From positions 1 through 34,143 of the forward strand of contig CAZXLT010000010.1 in the NCBI GenBank assembly GCA_964641545.1: a DNA stretch of 34,143 nt, read 5' to 3'. Made by a program: the position numbers and the translations under genes. Under the pieces are notes generated by a model. That model saw only the letters and a list, made by a program, of their open reading frames with translations. It searched no databases and was not told the origin of the DNA. This document shows positions 23,218-30,594 of this stretch, piece after piece. Position 1 is the stretch's first letter. Every line of letters starts with the position of its first letter. The stretch is from CAZXLT01 sp964641545 (GTDB taxonomy: Bacteria; Patescibacteriota; Saccharimonadia; Saccharimonadales; AWTP1-31).

Positions 23218-24579
23218 TTATTTTCTGTTTTTGAGTGCTTTTTGGGCAACTTTGACTTCGTCATAGTCACGTTTGACCACACGGCGTGGGTCATTGTCGT
23301 TCTGCAGTTCATCCCGATGCAGTGCGGCATCTGGACCATTTGTTAGTATCGATTTTTCGTGCCCTTTGCCAAGAAGCAGAATAACGTCGCCATTTTGAGC
23401 GATATCAATGGCTTTCTGCACAGCCTCTTCGCGTTTATGAACAAGGAACAAATTTTTACCGTTCGTTTTGCCAGATTTTTCGGCACCACTCGCGATTTGC
23501 TCTAGGATTTCCATGCCATCAATATCACGATCGTCTTCTTCAGTCGCAATGACGATATCGCAGTATTTGCCAGCAATTTTGCCCTGCTCTGCCCGCTTCG
23601 CCTCGTCTCTGCGCCCTGCGCTACCAAATACGCTTATCAGCTTACCTTTTGTAACTGGTTTGATCTCGGCAAACAGTTTTTCAAAACTCTCTGGTGTATG
23701 CGCGTAGTCGACAATCACTTCAAAATTTTGCCCTTCGTCAACGCGTGTCATACGCCCTTCGACGCTCGCAAGGCTAGCGATGCCCTGCTCTATCTGCTCT
23801 TTACTCAATCCAATAGCTCTTCCAACCCCGACAGTAGCCAGTGAGTTGTACACGTTAAAGCTTCCTGGCAAATGACAAACAATTTTATACGAATCCTCCC
23901 CGATCTGTGCCGTGTAGCTGCTGCCTGAGGGTGACAGTTTTACATTTGTAGCCTTTAGACTTCCCCTGTTCTGACCATATAAAATCGGGTTTTTGACTGC
24001 TTCTGCGAATAATTCACCGCTTGGGTCATCAGCGTTTGCAATTCCAACTTGCAGCCCTTTTTTATTACGGCTCGTTTGCGTGAATAACATTTTTTTTGCA
24101 TCACGATAGCGTTCGAATGTTCGGTGGTAATCAAGATGCTCATGCCCTACGTTAGTCATGACCGCCACCGAATATGGCACGCCCCAGACCCGGTGCTGTG
24201 CGAGCGCATGGCTTGTAGTCTCCAAAACCAACCAATCAACCCCGTTAGACTTGATTTTTGCTAGGAGTTTCATGAGTGGTGCAGCGCCCATAGTAGTCAT
24301 GCGCGTTGGATTGGGTTGAGGTCCTTTGCCATCGCCGTAATCAACCGAAATAGTGGTGATCATGGCAACTTTTAACCCACTATTTCTTAGCATTTGTGCG
24401 ATCAGTGTGCATGTGGTCGTTTTGCCATCAGTACCAGTAACACCGATGATTTTAAGGTCTTTTGCCGGAAATTTGTGCTTGGCCTGTGCCAAAACAGCTT
24501 CACCCAAGTGACCGTACGGCTCAATCCTATGAAATACCTCGGTTGGCACAACTTTTTTTACGACGCTACGAATTCCCAT
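23218..24579 (-). CDS. murE: MurE-like UDP-MurNAc-peptide ligase with a short N-terminal domain
   Basis: An ATP-dependent Mur ligase (peptidoglycan precursor synthesis), 453 aa. Motifs are GVTGTDGKTTT (P-loop, residues 47-57), ETTSHALAQHR, NVGHEHLDYHRT with the carbamylated-type Lys in YRDAKKMLF, DYAHTPESFEK, FGSAGRRDEAKR and LLGKGHEKS. In common MurE proteins the P-loop lies at about residue 110. Here only about 45 residues precede it, so most of the UDP-binding N-terminal domain is missing. The third-residue-selecting motif (DNPR in meso-diaminopimelate enzymes) is EEDDRDID, so the amino acid added cannot be predicted. The start cannot be extended, because tsaD begins 21 nt upstream. It is probably leaderless (TATACT at 24587-24592, 7 nt before the ATG). 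Confidence 0.88.
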   Translation of the reverse strand: MGIRSVVKKVVPTEVFHRIEPYGHLGEAVLAQAKHKFPAKDLKIIGVTGTDGKTTTCTLIAQMLRNSGLKVAMITTISVDYGDGKGPQPNPTRMTTMGAAPLMKLLAKIKSNGVDWLVLETTSHALAQHRVWGVPYSVAVMTNVGHEHLDYHRTFERYRDAKKMLFTQTSRNKKGLQVGIANADDPSGELFAEAVKNPILYGQNRGSLKATNVKLSPSGSSYTAQIGEDSYKIVCHLPGSFNVYNSLATVGVGRAIGLSKEQIEQGIASLASVEGRMTRVDEGQNFEVIVDYAHTPESFEKLFAEIKPVTKGKLISVFGSAGRRDEAKRAEQGKIAGKYCDIVIATEEDDRDIDGMEILEQIASGAEKSGKTNGKNLFLVHKREEAVQKAIDIAQNGDVILLLGKGHEKSILTNGPDAALHRDELQNDNDPRRVVKRDYDEVKVAQKALKNRK

Positions 24580-24586
24580 TACCTCT

Positions 24587-24594
24587 AGTATACT
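24587..24594. promoter_or_regulatory. Palindromic -10 shared by murE (-) and tsaD (+)
   Basis: AGTATACT reads TATACT in both directions. It lies 7 nt before the murE ATG and 6 nt before the tsaD ATG, in an intergenic space of only 21 nt. No clear -35 is found on either side, so -10-driven leaderless transcription is the simplest reading. Confidence 0.6.
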
Positions 24595-24600
24595 AGCTGC

Positions 24601-25659
24601 ATGCGCGTTCTTGGAATCGAAACTAGTTGTGACGAAACTTCTGCTGCCGTTGTTGAAGATGGCTATGAGCTGCTAAGCAATGTTGTAGCAACTTCTCTAG
24701 ATCTGCACGCTCAGTATGGTGGCGTAGTGCCCGAAATTGCCGCCCGCAGCCACATCGAGTCTATTATGCCCGTGATCGATGAAGCGTTGTCCCAGGCAAA
24801 CTGTAGCTGGGACGACATTGACGCTATTGCCGTGACCTACGGCGCAGGCTTGGGAGGCTGTTTGCTTGTTGGCGTCCTAACCGCTCGCACCCTAGCTATT
24901 GCCAAGAAAAAGCCGCTATACGCCATTAATCATGTGGAAGGCCATGTCTATGCCAACTTTTTAACAGAAACTGGGTTGCCAAACTATACCCTTCCCAAAA
25001 AAGCACCAGAATTTCCTCTGTTAGCTTTAATTGTTAGTGGTGGGCATAGCCAATTGGCACTATTTAAGAATCACTTCGATTACAAGTTGCTCGGACAGAC
25101 TCAGGACGATGCAATCGGGGAGGCATTCGATAAAGTCGCCAAAGTTCTAGGTCTTCCCTACCCTGGCGGTCCAAGCATCCAAAAGGCAGCCGCAAATGGT
25201 AACCCGAAGAAGTATTCCTTCCCAAAAGCAAGAATGCCAGGTTACAACTTTAGTTTCAGCGGCGTAAAAACTGCTGTTTTACGGGCTGTTCAGCAAGAAT
25301 GTGGGAAATCACACGATTTCCCTAGTTTTAAGCTGTCAGAGTTGCTCTCTGAGCCTCAGAAAGCAGACTTTGCAGCTAGCTTCATGCACGTGGCAGTCGA
25401 AACGGTCGTGGACAAGACGCTTACGGCTTTTGAGGAATTTAAGCCAAAATCGGTTGTAATTGCGGGAGGAGTTGCCGCAAGTAGCGAATTGCGTAAGCAG
25501 TTACAAGAGAGGCTTCCCATTACTATCGAATACACGGATTTGAAACTATGCACCGATAACGGTGCCATGATCGCTACTTTAGGTTGTTACAAAGCCATGA
25601 ATAATCAGCCAACCGCCGACCCCTACACGCTAGAAATAGACCCTAACCTGTCGATGTAG
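24601..25659 (+). CDS. tsaD: tRNA N6-adenosine threonylcarbamoyltransferase TsaD
   Basis: Transfers threonylcarbamoyl from TC-AMP to A37 of ANN-decoding tRNAs (t6A), working with TsaB, TsaE and TsaC. At 352 aa it is of normal length. Metal-binding HVEGHVYANF (HxxxH, about 114-123), the opening LGIETSCDETSAAVV, the SGGHSQLAL loop, LPYPGGPSIQKAA and the late ELCTDNGAMIA-type motif (seen as LCTDNGAMIATLG) are all present. It is leaderless, with TATACT 6 nt before the ATG. Its last 17 nt overlap the convergent GNAT gene. Confidence 0.97.
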   Translation: MRVLGIETSCDETSAAVVEDGYELLSNVVATSLDLHAQYGGVVPEIAARSHIESIMPVIDEALSQANCSWDDIDAIAVTYGAGLGGCLLVGVLTARTLAIAKKKPLYAINHVEGHVYANFLTETGLPNYTLPKKAPEFPLLALIVSGGHSQLALFKNHFDYKLLGQTQDDAIGEAFDKVAKVLGLPYPGGPSIQKAAANGNPKKYSFPKARMPGYNFSFSGVKTAVLRAVQQECGKSHDFPSFKLSELLSEPQKADFAASFMHVAVETVVDKTLTAFEEFKPKSVVIAGGVAASSELRKQLQERLPITIEYTDLKLCTDNGAMIATLGCYKAMNNQPTADPYTLEIDPNLSM

Positions 25660-26116
25660 GAGGTATTCTCATATGCCCCGACATAAGCTGTGTTCCATCT
25701 GTTAACTCACCTGCCGGCTTGAAAGGTTCTATCACTTCTGCAACACCCTTTTCAATAAAGTGAGTCCAAACGCGTGCAGCTGCCTCGGTCTGAGTCCAGT
25801 CTTCTGTACGAAACGTCTCTCCCCGTTGATGCGCAATTTCAATAGCGGCCAAATAAGTCGCCAACCCAATTCCCCTTCCCCGTTGTTCAGGATCAGTAAT
25901 TTTAACACCGTGGAAATAAGCCTCACCACCGTTGGCTCGGTTATGAACGAGAGTCGCGGTTCCTACGGTTTGACCTTCGCTTACTATTAGGCGGCTTTCC
26001 GGGACAATACTCCCTCTCGCCTGACGAGCCGAGGGATCCGGAATGAGGGCAACATCCGGCAATGTCCCTTTTGGGTCCATGGTTTGTCTAATAGTTGATG
26101 GTTGTGTTTTAGGCAT
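25643..26116 (-). CDS. GNAT-family N-acetyltransferase
   Basis: A 157-residue acetyl-CoA-dependent transferase. The acetyl-CoA loop is clear: VKITDPEQRGRGIGLATYLA (about 84-103), followed by helix AIEIAHQRG and the later motif AAARVWTHFIEKGVAEVIEPF. The start ATG 26116 follows a poly-A-rich TAAAAT-AAAA, with no ribosome site; the track-length frame from 26149 is unsupported. The substrate is unknown. A TTAGCA/TGCTAA hairpin (26143-26159) lies upstream. Confidence 0.82.
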   Translation of the reverse strand: MPKTQPSTIRQTMDPKGTLPDVALIPDPSARQARGSIVPESRLIVSEGQTVGTATLVHNRANGGEAYFHGVKITDPEQRGRGIGLATYLAAIEIAHQRGETFRTEDWTQTEAAARVWTHFIEKGVAEVIEPFKPAGELTDGTQLMSGHMRIPPTSTG

Positions 26117-26170
26117 TTTTATTTTAATCCAACAGATTAACATTAGCATTTTTTGCTAACTTTGTCAATA

Positions 26171-26199
26171 TTGACGCTTATGTTTCACGGGCGTATCGT
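26171..26199 (+). promoter_or_regulatory. Candidate promoter for the valS-upstream RNA
   Basis: TTGACG (26171-26176), 17-bp spacer, TATCGT (26194-26199), which would start RNA at about 26205. The -10 match is only 4 of 6, so support is moderate. The sequence GTATC-GTA-GATAC (26193-26205) forms a small hairpin across the start region. Confidence 0.45.
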
Positions 26200-26200
26200 A

Positions 26201-26354
26201 GATACGAAAACAAACATTGGTAAAGTGTTGTCTGACTTCGGTCAGACAACACCACAATCTAGAAATGGGTGGGCAACGAAGGAGCTTTTTGAGAAAGAAA
26301 AGCTTATGTTTGTTTGTATCTGTTTTCACGTGAACCTACTTCGGTAGGTTTTTT
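26201..26354 (+). ncRNA. Candidate structured RNA (about 150 nt) with its own terminator, upstream of valS
   Basis: Three nested or branched helices can be drawn directly. P1 is a long closing stem: GATAC-[GA]-AAACAAACAT (26201-26217) with ATGTTTGTTTGTATC (26306-26320), 15 pairs and a 2-nt bulge. P2 is a perfect 12-bp hairpin with a UUCG tetraloop (26225-26252). P3 is AGCTTTT/AAAAGCT with an 8-nt loop (26283-26304). A 30-nt G-rich joining segment (26253-26282, containing ATGGGTGGGCAACGAAGG) links P2 and P3. A second UUCG hairpin with a T tail ends the unit (26333-26354). Both tetraloops are C(UUCG)G on this strand, which fixes the direction. No open frame of note exists here. It could be an independent small RNA (6S-like in size and shape) or a cis leader controlling valS, which starts 58 nt later. 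It is not a recognisable T-box. Confidence 0.6.
26333..26354 (+). terminator. Rho-independent terminator of the valS-upstream RNA
   Basis: AACCTAC (26333-26339), UUCG loop, GTAGGTT (26344-26350) and a T run. It is a strong canonical hairpin 58 nt before the valS ATG. Confidence 0.85.
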
Positions 26355-26411
26355 CTTTGTGTTTGCACCCTAAATAATTCCGATTTCTAGTTTTCTAACA
26401 GAGGTGATATC

Positions 26412-28979
26412 ATGACAATTATGAAATTGGGAAAGGTTTACGAGCCGAATAAATACGAAGAGAAGATTTACAAACTCTGGGAAGAGCAAGGCGCTTTCGC
26501 GCCCAAACACCGAGGGAGCGACAAAAGTTACAGCATTGTTGTGCCGCCACCTAATGCGAATGGCGATCTTCATATGGGGCATGGTCTGACCTTGGCAGTA
26601 GAGGATATAGCAGTGCGGTACCACCGCATGAAAGGGGAGGCGAGCTTGCTGCTTCCCGGGGCAGATCACGCAGGTTTTGAATCGCAAGTAGTGTACGAAA
26701 AGCGGCTGGCTAAAGAAGGGAAGAGTCGCTTCGATTTTAGCAGGGAAGAATTGTACAAGCGTATATGGGACTTTGTTGCGCTCAATAAAGAAAATTATCA
26801 GACACAATTCCGGCAGCTTGGCGCTAGCGTAGACTGGGATCGCTACGTGTATACCCTAGATAAAAAAATCATATCGCGCGCTTATGAAACCTTTAAAAAA
26901 ATGTGGGATGAAGGTCTAGTTTACAGAGGTGAAAGGCTTGTTAATTTTTGTACATTTCATGGGACCAGCTTTGCTGATATCGAAGTAGTACACAAAGAAG
27001 AAGCCGGTAAACTGTACTACCTTAAATATCCTCTAAGTCAGGGGAGGGGACATTTAGTTGTAGCTACAACTCGCCCAGAAACCATGCTCGGAGATACAGC
27101 TGTTGCAGTTCATCCAAAAGACAAACGGTACGATCAATACATTGGCAAGACAATCCGTTTACCTTTAACAAAACGTGACATACCTGTTGTTGCTGATGAA
27201 ATGGTAGACCGAAAGTTTGGCACTGGCGCAGTTAAAATAACTCCTGCGCACGACCAAAATGATTATGAGGTTGCTGAACGACACGATTTACCAAAAATGA
27301 CTGTTATCGATTTCGAGGGCAAAATGGGGCACGATGTACCAGAGGCATACCGAGGGTTAACTGTTGAAGAGGCACGCCAGAAGATTGTCGAACAGCTAAG
27401 AGAGCAGGGGACTTTACTAGAAACCAAAGAACACCAACACAGTGTTGGCCACTGCTACAAGTGCGACACCGTAATTCAGCCCCTGTTAAAAGAGCAGTGG
27501 TTTATTAATATGAAACCCTTGGCCCAAGAAGCAATAAAAGCTTTGCAGGACAATACAATAACCTTTTATCCGGCTACGAAGAAAAAGCAACTTATCACCT
27601 ACCTTGAAGGCTTGAAGGACTGGAATATTAGCCGTCAGATTGCCTGGGGAATACCAATTCCTGCTTTTCAAAATGTAGCCGATCCTGACGATTGGGTTTT
27701 TGACGAACGAGTCGACCAGGAAGAGATTGAAGTTGATAGCAAAACCTATCGACGCGACCCAGATGTGTTCGACACGTGGTTCAGTAGCTCGAGCTGGCCC
27801 TATGCAACATTAGACTACCCAGACGGTGCTGACTTTAGCGAGTTCTATCCTTTAAGCCTTATGGAGACAGGTGGTGAAATTTTGTATCCGTGGGTCAGTC
27901 GTATGATCATGCTCGGACTTTACATAACAGGCCAGGTTCCATTCGAGGCAGTTTACATACATGGTTATGTCATGGCTGAAGATGGTAGCAAAATGAGTAA
28001 GTCTGTTGGAAATGTCGTAGCGCCAATTCCCGTTATCGAGAAGTACGGTTCCGATGCACTGCGCATGGGGATTGTTAGTGGTCGCTCTCCAGCGGTTAAT
28101 CGTGGATATGATCCACGAAGAATAGAAGACGCGCGCAACTTTGCCAACAAACTGTGGAATATCGCCCGATTTGTACAAGAGGCAAAGGGTGATGCCGAGG
28201 CAATTTCGGAGCCCTGGCCGCAGACACCAGCCGATAATTGGATATTGACAATCTTACAACGTTTAACAAAAGCAGTTTCTGAAGATTTGGACAATTATCG
28301 CTTCGCAGAAAGCTACGACCGCATCTATCATTTTGTCTGGGATGATTTTGCAGACTGGTATATCGAAGCCTCTAAGGCCAATCCGAACACCGAGGTTCTA
28401 GAGTACGTACTCACAACCGTACTTAAAGTTATGCACCCCTTTGCACCGTTTGTTACCGAAGCAATCTGGCAGGAGCTAGATTGGTACGAAGGTCTATTGG
28501 CAATAGAGGCATGGCCAGAAGTACCTGCCGTGGATACCAAGGCCGCCAAGCAGTTTGATGAAATAAAGGCTGTTGTAAGCGAATTGCGCCAGTTATCAAG
28601 AGCTATGAAGCTCACCAAGCCTACACTGCTGCACCAAGAAGTCGGCTTTATGGAGACGAACGGAACCCTGATTCAACGACTCGCGCGACTAGGAAGCGTG
28701 GAGTTGCTTGAGGCAAACAGGGAAGGGCTTAAACTATCTGGCAGCAGCTTGAAGGTTTGGCTAGAAATTGAAGCTAGCGATATCCGTCGGTATGCTGGAG
28801 AACTACGAGAAAAACAGGCTGAGCTAAAGCAATCGATCGCTCAGCTCAAAAGCAGACTTGGGAATCGAGCGTATATTAGCCATGCTCCTGCAAAAGTTGT
28901 CCAAGAAACTCGCGACCAACTTGATGCAGCCCAGACAACCTACGGCGAATTATCAGACGAAATAAAGCGCTTTAGTTAG
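26412..28979 (+). CDS. valS: Valyl-tRNA synthetase
   Basis: A class I synthetase for tRNA-Val, 855 aa. The catalytic HIGH motif appears as GDLHMGHGLTL (about 52-62) and KMSKS as DGSKMSKSVGN (about 524-534). The editing CP1 domain contains VVATTRPETMLGDTAVAVHP and AHDQNDYEVAERH. The CP1/anticodon parts are complete, and the C-terminal arm is a coiled coil (REKQAELKQSIAQLKSRLG onward). The usual PGTDHAGI is PGADHAGF. GAGGTGAT lies before the ATG at 26412. A structured RNA and terminator precede the gene, so expression may depend on read-through or on a weak promoter in 26355-26400. Its stop overlaps the convergent XRE-HAD gene. Confidence 0.97.
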   Translation: MTIMKLGKVYEPNKYEEKIYKLWEEQGAFAPKHRGSDKSYSIVVPPPNANGDLHMGHGLTLAVEDIAVRYHRMKGEASLLLPGADHAGFESQVVYEKRLAKEGKSRFDFSREELYKRIWDFVALNKENYQTQFRQLGASVDWDRYVYTLDKKIISRAYETFKKMWDEGLVYRGERLVNFCTFHGTSFADIEVVHKEEAGKLYYLKYPLSQGRGHLVVATTRPETMLGDTAVAVHPKDKRYDQYIGKTIRLPLTKRDIPVVADEMVDRKFGTGAVKITPAHDQNDYEVAERHDLPKMTVIDFEGKMGHDVPEAYRGLTVEEARQKIVEQLREQGTLLETKEHQHSVGHCYKCDTVIQPLLKEQWFINMKPLAQEAIKALQDNTITFYPATKKKQLITYLEGLKDWNISRQIAWGIPIPAFQNVADPDDWVFDERVDQEEIEVDSKTYRRDPDVFDTWFSSSSWPYATLDYPDGADFSEFYPLSLMETGGEILYPWVSRMIMLGLYITGQVPFEAVYIHGYVMAEDGSKMSKSVGNVVAPIPVIEKYGSDALRMGIVSGRSPAVNRGYDPRRIEDARNFANKLWNIARFVQEAKGDAEAISEPWPQTPADNWILTILQRLTKAVSEDLDNYRFAESYDRIYHFVWDDFADWYIEASKANPNTEVLEYVLTTVLKVMHPFAPFVTEAIWQELDWYEGLLAIEAWPEVPAVDTKAAKQFDEIKAVVSELRQLSRAMKLTKPTLLHQEVGFMETNGTLIQRLARLGSVELLEANREGLKLSGSSLKVWLEIEASDIRRYAGELREKQAELKQSIAQLKSRLGNRAYISHAPAKVVQETRDQLDAAQTTYGELSDEIKRFS

Positions 28980-29841
28980 CCGGCTCAAGCGCTGNNNNNN
29001 NNNNGACACGTTCGGTGGACTCGAGTGGATCATAATCGTTGAACCACATGACATGCCACCCTTGTTTTTGTGCGGGTGTTAGATTTCCGCGACTATCGTC
29101 TACAAGCAATATCTCTTTGGCAGGAACTTTGGCCATTTTTTGGGCAATTTCGTATATTTTTGGATCCGGTTTGATGGCGTGGACTTCGGACGAGTCAACA
29201 ATTGCCGAAAATTGAACCTCTGGTAAGAGTTTGTGTTTTATCATATCTTTCACGAATCCCGAGCCAATATTGCTAAGAAGCCCCACGTTGTAGTGACGCG
29301 CAGCCCACTTCACCAACTCATGCATTTCTGGGATTGGATCGACAGCTTCCAAGTAATATTTTTGCCAATTCAGTGACTTTACACCAAGATCTGCGGCAAA
29401 CGCATGATTGAAATCTGAAATCGACATCTTGCCTAAACAGATGGCATCGTTGTAGCGCCAGAAAGCTGTTTCGATAACGTCAGGAGATATACCAGTATCG
29501 GTTGCAATAGATGTAAATGCTCGGTGGAAAAAGCGCACTAAACAACCATTTATATCGAAGTATATGAACGTAACCCCGCTCTTGGTAGTACGCTTTTGAA
29601 CTGTTTTTTTGGCATTAATACCTACCAGTTCATCAAGTGAGCGTCCTAAAACTTCGGCAATAGTTTTTATGGTGAAGATCGATGGAGCCTTAATCGCCCC
29701 ACGTTCAATTTTTGCAAGCGTTGAGTAACTAATACGCGCCTTCTGACACAGCTGCTGCTGTGTTAACCCGGCAGATTGCCGTGCATGCTGCAGCACTGCT
29801 CCCAGGGACTTCTCGTCCACTACACCATCACCCACTATCAT
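28972..29841 (-). CDS. XRE-type HTH fused to a HAD-superfamily hydrolase
   Basis: About 289 residues. Residues about 8-68 are a helix-turn-helix of the XRE/Cro type (LGAVLQHARQSAGLTQQQLC, then ISYSTLAKIERGAIKAPS and TIKTIAEVLGRSLDELVG). A short basic linker (KKTVQKRTTKSG) leads into a HAD type IA domain. Motif I is YFDINGCLV, with the nucleophile Asp but Asn where the usual DxD acid/base Asp stands. The cap region follows, then LLSNIG (motif II), AIKPDPKIYE (motif III Lys) and ILLVDDSRGN (motif IV). I start at ATG 29841, 6 nt after TATTAT (29848-29853). The C-terminus is uncertain because the 10-N gap (28995-29004) lies in the last codons. It overlaps the valS end. Confidence 0.82.
   Translation of the reverse strand: MIVGDGVVDEKSLGAVLQHARQSAGLTQQQLCQKARISYSTLAKIERGAIKAPSIFTIKTIAEVLGRSLDELVGINAKKTVQKRTTKSGVTFIYFDINGCLVRFFHRAFTSIATDTGISPDVIETAFWRYNDAICLGKMSISDFNHAFAADLGVKSLNWQKYYLEAVDPIPEMHELVKWAARHYNVGLLSNIGSGFVKDMIKHKLLPEVQFSAIVDSSEVHAIKPDPKIYEIAQKMAKVPAKEILLVDDSRGNLTPAQKQGWHVMWFNDYDPLESTERVXXXXALEPAN
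28995..29004. other. Assembly gap (10 N)
   Basis: Ten undetermined bases in the last codons of the XRE-HAD gene. Depending on the real length, the protein ends within the next 23 nt or slightly beyond. Confidence 0.98.
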
Positions 29842-29902
29842 AGCCATATAATACCAATTCAAAGAAAAATAGGCGAGAAAATAACCCTAAAAGGCTAGTT
29901 TA

Positions 29903-30079
29903 CTACTCGGGCATAATTGTGGAAAAAACCGTGAGGAACACGATAAACCCAGCAAGTGCCACCCCCGCTGCTACACCCAACGATTGCTGTGTTAGCCCAC
30001 CATTACGCCGTTGCATCTTGTTGTACACCCAAGCCCCAACACCCGCTGCAAACATGAACGATACTAAGATTGGATTCAT
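29903..30079 (-). CDS. 58-residue membrane protein, unknown
   Basis: A short open frame from ATG 30079 to TAG. It has two hydrophobic stretches (ILVSFMFAAGVGAWVY near the start and SLGVAAGVALAGFIVFLTVF) separated by a basic loop with KMQRR, a hairpin-like membrane protein. TACAAT (30086-30091) lies exactly 6 nt before the ATG, the same arrangement as many genes here, which supports it as real. It follows the HIT gene by 19 nt. I recall similar short proteins from Saccharibacteria, but no function. Confidence 0.72.
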   Translation of the reverse strand: MNPILVSFMFAAGVGAWVYNKMQRRNGGLTQQSLGVAAGVALAGFIVFLTVFSTIMPE

Positions 30080-30098
30080 AAACCTATTGTAGCACTAA

Positions 30099-30491
30099 TT
30101 AGAATGCAAGCTTTTTTGCCATTGCAGCGAGTGCGGCAAAGTCGGGCTCGGCATCCATATCTTGCGGTACTTTCAATTCTGCTGAATCATTGAAAGGGAT
30201 CATATGAACATGCGCATGGGGAACATCTACGCCAATTACTCGTTCCCCAACATATTTGACACCCAAAACCTCGCGAAGACGTAAAGCAACTTTCTGGCAG
30301 GTCTCCATAACCGCTCGGTAATCTTCTTTTGGCAAATCCCACACAAACTCAATCTGTTTTTTTGATATAACAAGAATATGCCCTGGACGAACAGGATGAA
30401 TATCTAAGAACGCCAGTGTTAGGTCGTCCCCGTACACCTTTTCGCAAGGAATTTCACCTTTGATAATCTTAGTAAAGATCGTCTCTCTCAT
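30099..30491 (-). CDS. HIT-family nucleotide hydrolase/transferase
   Basis: A 130-residue histidine-triad protein. The triad motif HAHVHMIPF (H-x-H-x-H, about 92-100) is present, with the opening TIFTKIIKGEIPCEKVY, the AFLDIHPVRPGHILVISKK strand pair and the GVDVPHAH loop. Such enzymes hydrolyse nucleoside phosphoramidates or dinucleoside polyphosphates. A complete promoter, TTGCCA (30522-30527), 18 bp, TAGAAT (30498-30503), ends 6 nt before the ATG, so it is likely leaderless, although AGGGGT could serve as a weak ribosome site. Confidence 0.94.
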   Translation of the reverse strand: MRETIFTKIIKGEIPCEKVYGDDLTLAFLDIHPVRPGHILVISKKQIEFVWDLPKEDYRAVMETCQKVALRLREVLGVKYVGERVIGVDVPHAHVHMIPFNDSAELKVPQDMDAEPDFAALAAMAKKLAF

Positions 30492-30594
30492 ACCCCTATT
30501 CTATCCCTGGTTGAAAACCTTTGGCAAATATAGTCGAGGCTTGATTTCATACACCACTGTTAGTACACTGTTTCTGAACAGTAAAAAACAAACA

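Noticed and set aside
26201..26354. T-box riboswitch in front of valS
   Set aside because: GGGTGG appears at 26267-26272, but the rest of the T-box sequence does not match, it lies about 60 nt from the terminator instead of overlapping it, and no Stem I with a valine specifier loop can be drawn.
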